Shown here one piece after another: positions 29,333-38,441 of a stretch of DNA of 64,000 nt; the first letter of the stretch is position 1, and each line of letters opens with the position of its first letter. A program made the translations under genes and the position numbers. Source of the stretch: Actinomycetes bacterium (GTDB lineage: Bacteria > Actinomycetota > Coriobacteriia > WRKU01 > WQUG01). Where the stretch lies: positions 18,595-82,594 of the forward strand of contig JAISUC010000018.1 in assembly GCA_031272275.1 (NCBI GenBank), given 5' to 3'. Under the pieces are notes generated by a model. It saw only the letters and a list, made by a program, of their open reading frames with translations. It made no database searches and had not been told where the DNA came from.

Positions 29333-29887
29333 ATGGCTGAGGGAATGCCGGAAGTACGCGTGTGGCGCTGCCTGATTTGCGGGGATAGTTACATCGGGGT
29401 CGCACGTCCGAATCGCTGTCCGTTTTGCGGCTCGAACGAGAGCGTGATCGTTGCCGCCGACTGTTATCCACCCGATATCAATGACGTCGAGATCACCGAC
29501 GCCGAGCGTGCCGACCTGGAGCACGCCTGCGAACTGGAAATCACCAACGCGCAGCTGTATAACGCAATGGGGCGCATCGGAGACCGGCGCGAGATGCTGC
29601 CGAGCGCGTACCGAGCGTTCGCCAAGGTGGAAAAAGAGCACCTAGAGGTATTCTGCAAGCTGCTGAAACGTGAGCCAGACGGGCGGCAAAACGAGCTGCG
29701 GGATATCACGGACGACTGGAAAGCCAACATTACGCTCTCGAACCGGGAGGAAGAGGGCGCGCGCGACTTTTACCGCGAGGCGGGAAACCGTGCCACCACA
29801 GCCCGCGTTCGCCAGTGTTTCCTGGCGATTGCGGATGTGGAGGAAGACCATGCGGAGATTGATGCGCAGTTCCTAAGACTTGTTTAA
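29333..29887 (+). CDS. Rubrerythrin-family protein with N-terminal rubredoxin-like domain (reverse rubrerythrin type)
   Basis: VWRCLICGDSYIGVARPNRCPFCGS followed by ferritin-like helices with ExxH motifs (VEKEHLEVF, VEEDHAEID). Confidence 0.8.
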   Translation: MAEGMPEVRVWRCLICGDSYIGVARPNRCPFCGSNESVIVAADCYPPDINDVEITDAERADLEHACELEITNAQLYNAMGRIGDRREMLPSAYRAFAKVEKEHLEVFCKLLKREPDGRQNELRDITDDWKANITLSNREEEGARDFYREAGNRATTARVRQCFLAIADVEEDHAEIDAQFLRLV

Positions 29888-31128
29888 GTGCTTTGGATCA
29901 GTGCCTTTGCATCCCGTGCAATCATCAACTCCTCGTTCGTGGGAATCACCATCAGCTTGACGCGTGATCCCTGAGGGCTGAACTTGAACTCGCCGGGGCC
30001 GGCGTTATACAGTCCGGCCTCTTCGCCGTGCCCGGTTCCTTTGTCCGCCTCGATGTTGCGCCAGGGATCGACCGCGATCCCGAATCGTTCCAACCCCTCG
30101 AATGCCGCGCGGCGCATAATGGGGCTGTTTTCGCCCACGCCCGCCGTGACGACGATCACGTCGACGCCGCCCATCGCCGCCATGTACTGACCGACGTAGC
30201 GCTTGATGCTATAGGCATACATCTCGCGTGCCAGGCGCGCGCGCTCGTCGCCCTGTTCCTGGGCATCCAAGACATCACGCAGGTCTTTACTCACGCCGGA
30301 TGCCCCCAACAACCCCGACTTCATGTTCAGCAGCTCGTCGATCTGGTCGGGCGAGAGGTTCTCGTGGCGTTGCAGAAAGGTCACGATGGCAGGGTCGATG
30401 GCACCCGAACGCGTCCCCATCATCAACCCGTCCAGCGGAGTGAAGCCCATCGAGGTATCGACCGAAATCGCATCTTTGATGGCACAAATCGAGCTGCCGT
30501 TACCTAGGTGGCAGCTGATCAGTTTCAGATCGCGCAGGGGCACGCGCAACAGTTCGGCGGCACGTGCGCTGACATAGCGGTGCGAGTTGCCGTGGAATCC
30601 GTAGCGGCGGATTTTGTACTTGTCATAGAGCTCAAAGGGAATCGGGTAGCGATGCGCATAGGCGGGAATCGTCTGGTGAAATGCCGTGTCAAACGCCGCC
30701 ACGTGGGTGGCAGTCGGCAGAAAGTCCCGGGCGGCACGGATACATTGAACGGCCGCGGGGTTATGCAAGGGTGCAAGCGGGCTGATTTCGTCCAGTTTCT
30801 CGAGGACCTCGCCGGTGACCACGACCGAGGCGCTGAAGTAATCCCCGCCGTGTACGACGCGGTGTCCGACGGCGGCGATTTCCTCCAGATTCGCAGCGAC
30901 GGCGTGCGCGGGATCGGTCAGCACCGCGATGATGGCGCGGATGGCGGCACCATGATCGGCGACGGCGGCGCTGTCGTCACCATGGGCATCACCGATGCGC
31001 CAGCTGTGGCAGGATTTGGCGTCGCCGATGCGATCAACCAGGCCCTTTGCCAGGACCTGTTCGGTCTTGCCCTCGAGCAATTGATACTTGAGCGACGAGC
31101 TCCCGGCGTTGAATACGAGCAGTTTCAT
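29884..31128 (-). CDS. ackA: Acetate kinase
   Basis: MKLLVFNAGSSSLKYQLLE; VGHRVVHGG; FDTAFH; SCHLGNGSSICAI. Confidence 0.96.
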   Translation of the reverse strand: MKLLVFNAGSSSLKYQLLEGKTEQVLAKGLVDRIGDAKSCHSWRIGDAHGDDSAAVADHGAAIRAIIAVLTDPAHAVAANLEEIAAVGHRVVHGGDYFSASVVVTGEVLEKLDEISPLAPLHNPAAVQCIRAARDFLPTATHVAAFDTAFHQTIPAYAHRYPIPFELYDKYKIRRYGFHGNSHRYVSARAAELLRVPLRDLKLISCHLGNGSSICAIKDAISVDTSMGFTPLDGLMMGTRSGAIDPAIVTFLQRHENLSPDQIDELLNMKSGLLGASGVSKDLRDVLDAQEQGDERARLAREMYAYSIKRYVGQYMAAMGGVDVIVVTAGVGENSPIMRRAAFEGLERFGIAVDPWRNIEADKGTGHGEEAGLYNAGPGEFKFSPQGSRVKLMVIPTNEELMIARDAKALIQST

Positions 31129-31164
31129 GTTTGCATTCCTTTCAGGTTTGTGCGTACAGCCAAA

Positions 31165-31220
31165 GTGGGATTGAGACCGACTAAAAAAGCTTCACAGCTT
31201 TTTTCTCGGCTCAATCCCAC
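31165..31220. terminator. Bidirectional A6/T6 hairpin between pta and ackA
   Basis: GTGGGATTGAGACCGACTAAAAAAGCT TCAC AGCTTTTTTCTCGGCTCAATCCCAC. Confidence 0.75.
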
Positions 31221-31229
31221 CCGCCGTTT

Positions 31230-32225
31230 TCAGTTCCTCTGAGCTTGGGCTTGGACGGCCGTTATCGCGACGACACCGACGATGTCCTCGGCAGAACAAC
31301 CGCGCGACAGGTCGTTCACCGGAGCCGCAATCCCTTGGGTCACCGGCCCGTAGGCCTCTGCGCGCGCCAAGCGCTGTGCCAGCTTGTACGCGATGTTTCC
31401 GCTGTTCAGATCCGGAAACACCAGCACGTTCGCGTTACCGGCAACCGTGCTGCCCGGAGCTTTGGACGCACCGATCGCAGGCACTATGGCGGCGTCCAGT
31501 TGCAGCTCGCCGTCTAAGCGAATGTCAGGGCGCTTTTCGCGCGCCAGCCGCGTGGCCTGAACAACCTTTTCGGTCAGATCACTGTGCGCACTGCCCTTCG
31601 TCGAATAGGACAGCATCGCCACCTGCGCGGTATCGCCCACCAGCGACTCGAACGACGCAGCCGACGCAAGCGCAATCTCGCTCAGCGCCTCCGCATCGGG
31701 GTTTTCGACCAAGCCGCTGTCGGCGAACACAAAAACTCCGTCGGCGCCATAAGGGCAATCGGGCACGGCAATCACGAAAAATGCGCTGACCAGCCGCGTG
31801 CCGGGCGCGGTTTTCAGAATCTGCAACGCCGGACGCAGGGTATCGGACGTCGAATGCGCCGCACCTGCCACCATACCGTCCGCAACACCGGTTTTCACCA
31901 GCATGACCCCGTGATAGAGTTCGTCACCGATCAGCCGGGCTGCCTGTTCACGCGTCATGCCCTTGGCACGACGCAGTTCGTACAGTTCGTCTGCCAGTGA
32001 TTCTGCCTGCAGACTACGGTCCGGATCAATCACCGTGATGCCGTCCAAATTGATTCCGAAGCCGCCGATCACGTCCGCATCCCCCAACACCGTGATGTCG
32101 GCGATTTCGCGGTCGACCACCATACGCGCAGCCTCGACGGTGCGCCGGTCAGAACCCTCGGGCAACACGATATGTTTGCGGTCGGCGCGCGCACGCGCTG
32201 CAACCCTCTCCAAAAACGTTGACAT
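31230..32225 (-). CDS. pta: Phosphate acetyltransferase
   Basis: HIVLPEGSDRRTVEAARM; VNDLSRGCSAEDIVGVVAITAVQAQ; start taken at MSTFLERVAAR. Confidence 0.95.
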   Translation of the reverse strand: MSTFLERVAARARADRKHIVLPEGSDRRTVEAARMVVDREIADITVLGDADVIGGFGINLDGITVIDPDRSLQAESLADELYELRRAKGMTREQAARLIGDELYHGVMLVKTGVADGMVAGAAHSTSDTLRPALQILKTAPGTRLVSAFFVIAVPDCPYGADGVFVFADSGLVENPDAEALSEIALASAASFESLVGDTAQVAMLSYSTKGSAHSDLTEKVVQATRLAREKRPDIRLDGELQLDAAIVPAIGASKAPGSTVAGNANVLVFPDLNSGNIAYKLAQRLARAEAYGPVTQGIAAPVNDLSRGCSAEDIVGVVAITAVQAQAQRN

Positions 32226-32303
32226 ATGCTTTCCTTTCAACGACGAAAACCTGCGGTCAGGGAAAATTGCTACAGCTGCTCATTTCTCAAGCTATCTCTC
32301 AAG

Positions 32304-33392
32304 CTATCTGTCTATTATCGGGGGAAAATCGGTCATTTCCAGCAATTTGCGCGCGAAACCGTCCTGAACGGTCAAGTCCACGCCTGCAACGGAACCCTCA
32401 ATGGCCCCGGATGCCCTGCCGCACGCGATAGCCGCCGCCCCATCCAGCGCGGCGTTTCCCACCACGCGCAGCAGACCCGCGTCTGCGCCATCTATAAACC
32501 CCAGGGGGAGTAACAGCTCTGCATCCAACGCCGTCCCCAACGCACCGGCAATCGAAACCGGTATCGGACCGGTCACACCGGCGTGCTGTTTCAGCGTGTC
32601 CAGCGCCACCCGCACGGCGGCCTTTGCCAGCTGCAGATCGCGAATCAGCAACTGTGAGATCAGCGTATCCGCATCCCAGCGATACCCCAATACCCCGCTA
32701 TCCGCGCGTTCAACTGATGCATGCGCGCCGTCCAGCCTGCCGTCCGTCCCCAACGCGCCGTCACGCTGTGCTGCCACGACGCCTGCCAGCAGGCGCGAGG
32801 GCAGCAGCCGTCCTCCCCCGCCGGCAAAGGCTTGACCGGCCGCGGCGGAAGTCACATACAGCGTGTCGCCTGCGCGTAACAACACCTCGGCGTTGGTTCC
32901 CAGGTCGATCAGTGCCCCCACCCCGTCCGCCCGGTTAAGGCCACAGGCGACAGCCGCCGCGCGCGCATCGCCGCCTACAAAGGCAGCCAGCGGATCCAAC
33001 ACCGTGATCCGTGCGTCGGGCAGAGCCGCGCGCAGGGGACCTGCGGTCAACTGCAGGTTACGCACAGGAGTGAACGGGGCGCTCGCCAGCCCCGATGCGT
33101 CGGCACCCACCAACAAGGCCGCCATCACCGAATTCGCCGCTATCACGACATGCATGATGCTTGGGTCTGAGATCAGTTTGAGAATTGATTGCTGTGCCAG
33201 GTCGCGCAGTTCACCGGCGTGTCCGTCCAGAGCGGCGGACAGACGCGACAGCACATCGGCGCCAAAGGGCGCCTGCAGGTTGGGACCGGTCACATCACGC
33301 AGTACTGTGCCGCGAGCGGCATCAATCAGGCGGCAGACAACCGTGGTCGTTCCCAGGTCGACCGCCAGGACACAGGTGTCGTCGGGACGCAC
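32304..33392 (-). CDS. DUF4445/RACo-like ASKHA ATPase-domain protein, possibly corrinoid-protein activation; lacks N-terminal ferredoxin domain
   Basis: VLAVDLGTTTVVCRLIDAARGTVL; FGADVLSRLSAALDG; ALIDLGTNAEVLL; GTG start lies in a copy of the 15-mer. Confidence 0.65.
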   Translation of the reverse strand: MRPDDTCVLAVDLGTTTVVCRLIDAARGTVLRDVTGPNLQAPFGADVLSRLSAALDGHAGELRDLAQQSILKLISDPSIMHVVIAANSVMAALLVGADASGLASAPFTPVRNLQLTAGPLRAALPDARITVLDPLAAFVGGDARAAAVACGLNRADGVGALIDLGTNAEVLLRAGDTLYVTSAAAGQAFAGGGGRLLPSRLLAGVVAAQRDGALGTDGRLDGAHASVERADSGVLGYRWDADTLISQLLIRDLQLAKAAVRVALDTLKQHAGVTGPIPVSIAGALGTALDAELLLPLGFIDGADAGLLRVVGNAALDGAAAIACGRASGAIEGSVAGVDLTVQDGFARKLLEMTDFPPIIDR

Positions 33393-33398
33393 TCCCCC
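33384..33398 (-). repeat. 15-mer GGGGGAGTGCGTCCC
   Basis: Exact on minus strand; contains the GTG start of the 32304-33392 gene. Confidence 0.9.
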
Positions 33399-33410
33399 AC
33401 CTACCCGTCC

Positions 33411-33767
33411 TTATACCAACCCTTCGCCCAGTTGTGAGCCGCCGATGACGTGCACGTGCAGGTGCATGACCGTCTGGCCGGCGTCCTCGCCGTTGTTCTG
33501 GATGATGCGGTAGCCGCTGTCCGCGACCCCTTTCAGGCGCGCGACCTCGTGTGCGCGTCCGAACAGATGCCCCAAAAGGTTCGGGTCGGGGTCATCGTTC
33601 AGATTGACCACGTGTTCACGCGGGACAATCAGCGTGTGCACCGGCGCCTGCGGGTTCAGGTCGTCGAATGCCACGCAGACCTCGTCGGCATAGACGAAAT
33701 CGGTGCCGAAATCCCCGGCGGCGATTTTGCAGAAAATGCAGTCGTGTGCGCTTGTGTCCTTGCTCAT
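33411..33767 (-). CDS. HIT-family (HINT-like) nucleotide hydrolase
   Basis: DCIFCKIAAGD; QTVMHLHVHVIGG. Confidence 0.95.
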   Translation of the reverse strand: MSKDTSAHDCIFCKIAAGDFGTDFVYADEVCVAFDDLNPQAPVHTLIVPREHVVNLNDDPDPNLLGHLFGRAHEVARLKGVADSGYRIIQNNGEDAGQTVMHLHVHVIGGSQLGEGLV

Positions 33768-33794
33768 CGTCGTCTCCTTCCGTGGGTGCTGGAA

Positions 33795-34130
33795 TTAAAA
33801 CGGAATGTCTTCGGTCAGGACCTCGACGCTGGAACCCGCGGGTGGGGCGTAGGCGGACGTCGCGGCACTTGTGGCACTCGCGGCGGTGGGGACTCCGTCG
33901 TCGCGGTCCTCGATCTCACCCAGCAGTTCGGTGACCTTGAGCTCGGCGTCTGCCAGCTGCGTTTGCAGACGCCGAATCAGACCCACGCCGCGTTCGTATT
34001 CGGTGATGCTGGCTTCCAATTCCAGCTGTCCGCCCTCCAGGCGCGCGACGATCGCCTCGAGATCCGCCAGTGCTTCCCCGAATGAGGGCGCATCTGCCGT
34101 TGCGTCATCCGTTTTCTTTTGTTCGGTCAT
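33795..34130 (-). CDS. xseB: Exodeoxyribonuclease VII small subunit
   Basis: SFGEALADLEAIVARLEGGQLELEASITEYERGVGLI. Confidence 0.93.
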   Translation of the reverse strand: MTEQKKTDDATADAPSFGEALADLEAIVARLEGGQLELEASITEYERGVGLIRRLQTQLADAELKVTELLGEIEDRDDGVPTAASATSAATSAYAPPAGSSVEVLTEDIPF

Positions 34131-35497
34131 AACGACCCCTTTCCTTTCACCTGTGCCTGTATATGTCCATCCGACAGGCGAATCCGGATGTCGTCGCCCG
34201 TCTGAACCCGTTCGATGCTGTCCAATACCGTGTGCCCGTCGTCCGCGAACACAACCGAATACCCACGCGAGAGAACCTTGAGCGGAGAGAGGGCCTCGAG
34301 CCTGCCCGTCAGTGCGACGGCGGATGCCTGCGGGCGCTGCGTCAAGCGCGGGGCCAATACCACCATGCGATGACGCGCCGCATGCACGCGTGCGCTATCG
34401 CGCTCCAGGCGCGCCGGAATCGAGCGGCGCAGGCGCTCGTGCGCGACGTCAACCGCCTGCATAAACGGCGAGAGCATCTGTGCGGGTCTGCGCATAACCG
34501 CGCGTTGCGCCACCCGTTCCAGGCGCATCCGCGCCAGCTGCAGCGTGCGATCCAGGCCGTTTGCCAGGGATGCACGCATGCCCGTTACCCGCTCGCGCAG
34601 TGCCGTTATGTCCGGAGTCGCCGCCGTGGCGGCCCCGGTCGGCGTGGGGGCACGCAGATCGGCGACGTAATCGACCAAGTTGTTGTCCGGCTCGTGTCCA
34701 ATTCCGGTGACCAGAGGTGTCACGCACGCGGCACCCGCACGCACGACCGCTTCGTCCGAGAACACCAACAGATCATTGAAGCTGCCCCCGCCGCGCACCA
34801 ACAACAGCACATCGGCGGCCGCAGCGTCGGCCTGTTCCAGCGCACGCACAATCTGTGCGGCGGCACCCTCGCCCTCGACCCGGGTGCCGAAAAACAGCAG
34901 CTCTGCAACCGGCCAGCGGCGCGCGAGTGTCCGACAGACATCATGGATGGCAGACCCTGCCCCACTGGTGACAACCGCAATTTTCGCCGGCCATTCGGGC
35001 AGCGTCTGTTTGCGCTCCGGGTCGAACAGACCCTCTGCCCGCAGTTTCGCCTCGAGCCTGGCCAAGGCCATGCGCAGCGCTCCCTCGCCCGAGCACGTCA
35101 CCCGATAGACCTGGAACTGCATCTTGCCGGTTTTCGGATAGACACTGAATCTGCCCGAAGCCTCGATCAGCATGCCGTTTTCCAGCACGGCGCCGGCTGC
35201 AACTGCCGCCGCATAGGCGTCTTTCCACATGATGCAGTCGATCACGGCGTCTGTGTCCGCGTCTTTCAGCTTGAAGTATTTTTGGGGATAGCGCGCTCCA
35301 CTGAAATCGGCGACCTCGCCCACGATGTTCAGGCGCAGGCTTTCCAGCGAGCCTTTAACCAATTGCAGGGCGGCCGCAACGGACAGTGCTGCAGGCGCGT
35401 CCCCGCCCGCACCCCCTGTCCGAGCGTTCGTGCCGACGACCGCCGTGTCGCCCCCGTAGACGTCCAACTGTATGTCGGGAGAGAACAGATCAGGCAC
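34127..35497 (-). CDS. xseA: Exodeoxyribonuclease VII large subunit
   Basis: IAVVTSGAGSAIHDVCRTLARRWP; LLLVRGGGSFNDLLVFSDEAVVRA; GIGHEPDNNLVDYVADLRAPTPTGAA. Confidence 0.95.
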   Translation of the reverse strand: MPDLFSPDIQLDVYGGDTAVVGTNARTGGAGGDAPAALSVAAALQLVKGSLESLRLNIVGEVADFSGARYPQKYFKLKDADTDAVIDCIMWKDAYAAAVAAGAVLENGMLIEASGRFSVYPKTGKMQFQVYRVTCSGEGALRMALARLEAKLRAEGLFDPERKQTLPEWPAKIAVVTSGAGSAIHDVCRTLARRWPVAELLFFGTRVEGEGAAAQIVRALEQADAAAADVLLLVRGGGSFNDLLVFSDEAVVRAGAACVTPLVTGIGHEPDNNLVDYVADLRAPTPTGAATAATPDITALRERVTGMRASLANGLDRTLQLARMRLERVAQRAVMRRPAQMLSPFMQAVDVAHERLRRSIPARLERDSARVHAARHRMVVLAPRLTQRPQASAVALTGRLEALSPLKVLSRGYSVVFADDGHTVLDSIERVQTGDDIRIRLSDGHIQAQVKGKGSL

Positions 35498-36644
35498 GTT
35501 CGCGCACCTGCAACACGCCGTCCACCAGCGACAGTTCGAGGCGCCCGTCCAGCAGGCGCGCCAGTTCCTCGCCGATCATCGCGCGCCGCCAGCCGGTCAT
35601 CAGAGTACAGCTATCACGGGCCTCGCGCGAGGCCAGGACCAGTTCTTCCAGCAGCGCGCGCGATGCCAGCACAGTCGGTGACAGGCGGTTTTCAGACGCG
35701 CGGGTCCGTGCCAGCGCCGTCATCAGTTCGACCGATACGGTGATTTCGCGTTCGTCTTGGGCACGCCCGGGTGTTTCCGGCAATCGGTCGTCGGGCAGGT
35801 CCACCCCGCGCCGCACGGCCGCGAGCACCTGATCAGCATAATGACGCCCTTTCAGCGTGACACCGCGCAGGTCCAGCAGGGCCTCGCGGGTCGCGGGAGC
35901 CCGTCGTGCGATTTCCAGCACGGCTTCATCTGACATCAACCAACGGCGCGGCAGGTTACGCTGCTGGGCGGTTTCCTCGCGCCATTCCGCCAGTTCACGC
36001 GCAATGGCCAGCTGGCGGGGACGCAGCTGCCCGACGCGTTTCAGGCGCAGGTATTGTTCACGCGGGTCTACCACGTAATGCGCCGGGTCCGCCTTGCGCG
36101 CAAAGTCTTCATCCAGCCAGTGTTCGCGCCCCAGACGCCCCAGCTCGGCGATGATTTCCGGATACATGCGAAACAGCCAGGTCACGTCTTCTTCGGCATA
36201 GCGCAGCTGATCTGCCGACAGCGGCCTGCGCGCCCAGTCGGTAAAGCCGTCGGCCTTCCCCAGGCGCACGCCCAACACGCCGCGCACCAAGGGGCCGTAA
36301 CCGATTTGTTCCGGGTAGCCCAACAGAGCCGCCGCATCCTGCGTGTCGAAAATCGGACACGGTGCCACGCCCGTTTCATGCTCCAAAATCTGCAGGTCCT
36401 GGCCGGATGCGTGAAACAGCTTTAACACCTGCGGATTTCCCAAGACGTCCCCGAACGGACGCAGGTCCAAGCCGTAACTTAACGGGTCGACCAACCACGA
36501 TTCGTCCTCGATCGCGACCTGCAACAGGCACAGGTGCGGCCAGTAGGTTTTTTCGCGCATGAACTCGGTGTCCAACGCGACCACCGGTTGTCCGTCCAGT
36601 CGCGCGATCAGCTGTGACAGTTGTTTTTGTGATACCACCATTTG
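35490..36644 (-). CDS. rnd: Ribonuclease D-like 3'-5' exonuclease with HRDC domain
   Basis: VVALDTEFMREKTYWPHLCLLQVA; LFHASGQDLQILE; HRDC-like C-terminus; start taken near MQMVVSQ. Confidence 0.88.
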   Translation of the reverse strand, partial: QMVVSQKQLSQLIARLDGQPVVALDTEFMREKTYWPHLCLLQVAIEDESWLVDPLSYGLDLRPFGDVLGNPQVLKLFHASGQDLQILEHETGVAPCPIFDTQDAAALLGYPEQIGYGPLVRGVLGVRLGKADGFTDWARRPLSADQLRYAEEDVTWLFRMYPEIIAELGRLGREHWLDEDFARKADPAHYVVDPREQYLRLKRVGQLRPRQLAIARELAEWREETAQQRNLPRRWLMSDEAVLEIARRAPATREALLDLRGVTLKGRHYADQVLAAVRRGVDLPDDRLPETPGRAQDEREITVSVELMTALARTRASENRLSPTVLASRALLEELVLASREARDSCTLMTGWRRAMIGEELARLLDGRLELSLVDGVLQVRERA

Positions 36645-36740
36645 CATGTTCCTTATGCTAGCAGACAGCGCGGACGGATGCGGCGTACATTCGTGCATTT
36701 CCAATAAAATTCAGGGGGAGTGGGATGTCCGGAAACTTCT

Positions 36741-36771
36741 TTGAAACACAACGCGGGACTTTTGTTATACT
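36741..36771 (+). promoter_or_regulatory. Candidate tRNA promoter (TTGAAA-19-TATACT)
   Basis: ttgaaacacaacgcgggacttttgttatact upstream of tRNA-Val. Confidence 0.4.
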
Positions 36772-36863
36772 GTTCAAGCCGGCTTGCGCTGCACGGCCTG
36801 AATCGCGCGGTCGCGCCGGCAGCCACAAGCGCGGCATCGCTTCTCATGAAGTGGATCTGGAGT

Positions 36864-36938
36864 GGACGATTAGCTCAGCGGGAGAGCATCGCCTTCACAC
36901 GGCGGGGGTCACTGGTTCAAATCCAGTATCGTCCACCA
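36864..36938 (+). tRNA. tRNA-Val, anticodon CAC, CCA encoded
   Basis: GGACGAT acceptor pairs with ATCGTCC-ACCA; D-arm GCTCAGCGGGAGAGC; anticodon loop TTCACAC; T-arm ACTGG TTCAAAT CCAGT. Confidence 0.95.
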
Positions 36939-36975
36939 CTCTTCTCATTTCCCCAAACTCACCGAATGGAAAGCT

Positions 36976-37039
36976 GAGGATGCGCGACTGCGCATCCAAG
37001 TCATTGGTCCGGGCGGGTTACCACCCGCTCACAATGACG
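36976..37039. repeat. Shortened composite palindromic repeat
   Basis: GAGGATGCGCGACTGCGCATCC AAGTCATTGGTCC GGGCGGGTTACCACCCGC TCACAATGACGG. Confidence 0.65.
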
Positions 37040-37048
37040 GGAACGGGT

Positions 37049-38437
37049 TTATGACTCTGCAGCAGCAGGCGCTTGTTCCAGCAGCTCTGCGTACTCGTCC
37101 GGTGACAGCGCCGCGCGCGCCTCGTCGCGATAGTCGTTCGAGCGCGCCAGGGTTTCGCGCATCAGCGCAACCATCAGGTATCTGCCCTTGTCGGTCAAAG
37201 TGATTTCATGCGCATCGTTGGTGGCAAATGCCCCCACCAGGCGCATGTATGCCATCTCGAGCGGCAGTCCCCGCTCGATGGCAACCCCGAAGCGCGCGCG
37301 GAAATCGTCCTTGTCCAGTCGCAGGCCGAACAACTTCGTCGCGAAATAGTAACGCATATCCACCGTGCGCCCGGCCGAGCCCTCGCTCATTTTGGTGATA
37401 CCCATGCGCCCGGAACGGACGCGGTCGTGGTATTCGCGCAGACTAAATGTGTTGGTGTAGTTCCGTCCCTGCAGGTAGCTCATCGCGCCGGACCCGATAC
37501 CTACGTATTCGGGATAGTCGACGATGTATTCGTCGATAATCATGTCTTTATCGGCAGAAAAGGTCCAAGCACTGGACGCGACGAAACTGTCCGCCAGACG
37601 CTCGCAAATCATCCGATACATGTCGTATTCGCGCGCATAGTTGATGCGGCCCACCGCTTCGCGCAGCTGGCGGCGACGCAAAGGCGAAGCCATCAGCGGA
37701 TAAAAGGTCGTCTGGTTGCACCCGGTCTGTTTGACCAGCTCGATGTCGCGCGCCAGACTCTCCATGCTCTGCGACGGGAAGTTGTAGATCATATCCACAT
37801 TGAATGAATGGAAGCGCCCCCGCATCGATTGCACCGCAGCCAGCGTTTCCTCGGCCGTGCCGGTGGTCTTGTAGCGGCTCATTTGCTGCAGCAAGTCGTT
37901 GTCGAACGACTGCACACCCACCGACAGGCGATCCACGCGCCCGGCCAGCGCGTCGAACAGCTCGTCACCCAGATCGGTCGGATTGGTCTCGGTCGAGACA
38001 TCCCGGATGTCCGGAAACAGACGCCTGGCCAAATCGAGCGTTTCAGCCAGTTCATCCAACAGCACGGTCGGGGTCCCGCCGCCGATATAGGTCGCGCCGA
38101 AGCGATACCCCAGCTCCGCCACCATTTCCATTTCGGTCCGCAGGCTGCGGAAATACTCACGGGCGCGCGTCTCTTCGAAATAGAACCGGTTGAAACTGCA
38201 ATAGGTGCACAATTGCCGGCAAAAAGGCACGTGCATGTACAACATATACAGGTGCCCGCCATCTGCTGCAACAGACGCGGCCCCGAGATCCCGCTCCCCC
38301 GTCGCGTTTGCGTTCGCGCGCGCATCCGACACCGACGTCGGCGGCGGCACGCGGTCAACATGCGCCGCGGCAGAGCCGTTCAGGTAGTTTTTGTTCAGTT
38401 GCTGAGTCGCCAGACTCAGGATTCGTTCAGACAGCAC
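37049..38437 (-). CDS. HemN-like radical SAM protein (coproporphyrinogen III dehydrogenase-like)
   Basis: MYMHVPFCRQLCTYCSFNRFYFEET (CxxxCxxC); YIGGGTPTVL; RLSVGVQSFDNDLLQQMSR. Confidence 0.82.
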   Translation of the reverse strand: MLSERILSLATQQLNKNYLNGSAAAHVDRVPPPTSVSDARANANATGERDLGAASVAADGGHLYMLYMHVPFCRQLCTYCSFNRFYFEETRAREYFRSLRTEMEMVAELGYRFGATYIGGGTPTVLLDELAETLDLARRLFPDIRDVSTETNPTDLGDELFDALAGRVDRLSVGVQSFDNDLLQQMSRYKTTGTAEETLAAVQSMRGRFHSFNVDMIYNFPSQSMESLARDIELVKQTGCNQTTFYPLMASPLRRRQLREAVGRINYAREYDMYRMICERLADSFVASSAWTFSADKDMIIDEYIVDYPEYVGIGSGAMSYLQGRNYTNTFSLREYHDRVRSGRMGITKMSEGSAGRTVDMRYYFATKLFGLRLDKDDFRARFGVAIERGLPLEMAYMRLVGAFATNDAHEITLTDKGRYLMVALMRETLARSNDYRDEARAALSPDEYAELLEQAPAAAES

Positions 38438-38441
38438 GTGT

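Noticed and set aside
36714-36730. Possible 16th copy of the 15-mer, GGGGGAGTGGGATGTCC
   Set aside because: Has an insertion and mismatches; not counted. Half matches ending in ACTCCCCCG at about 7803, 13309, 26025 and 28445 were also not counted.
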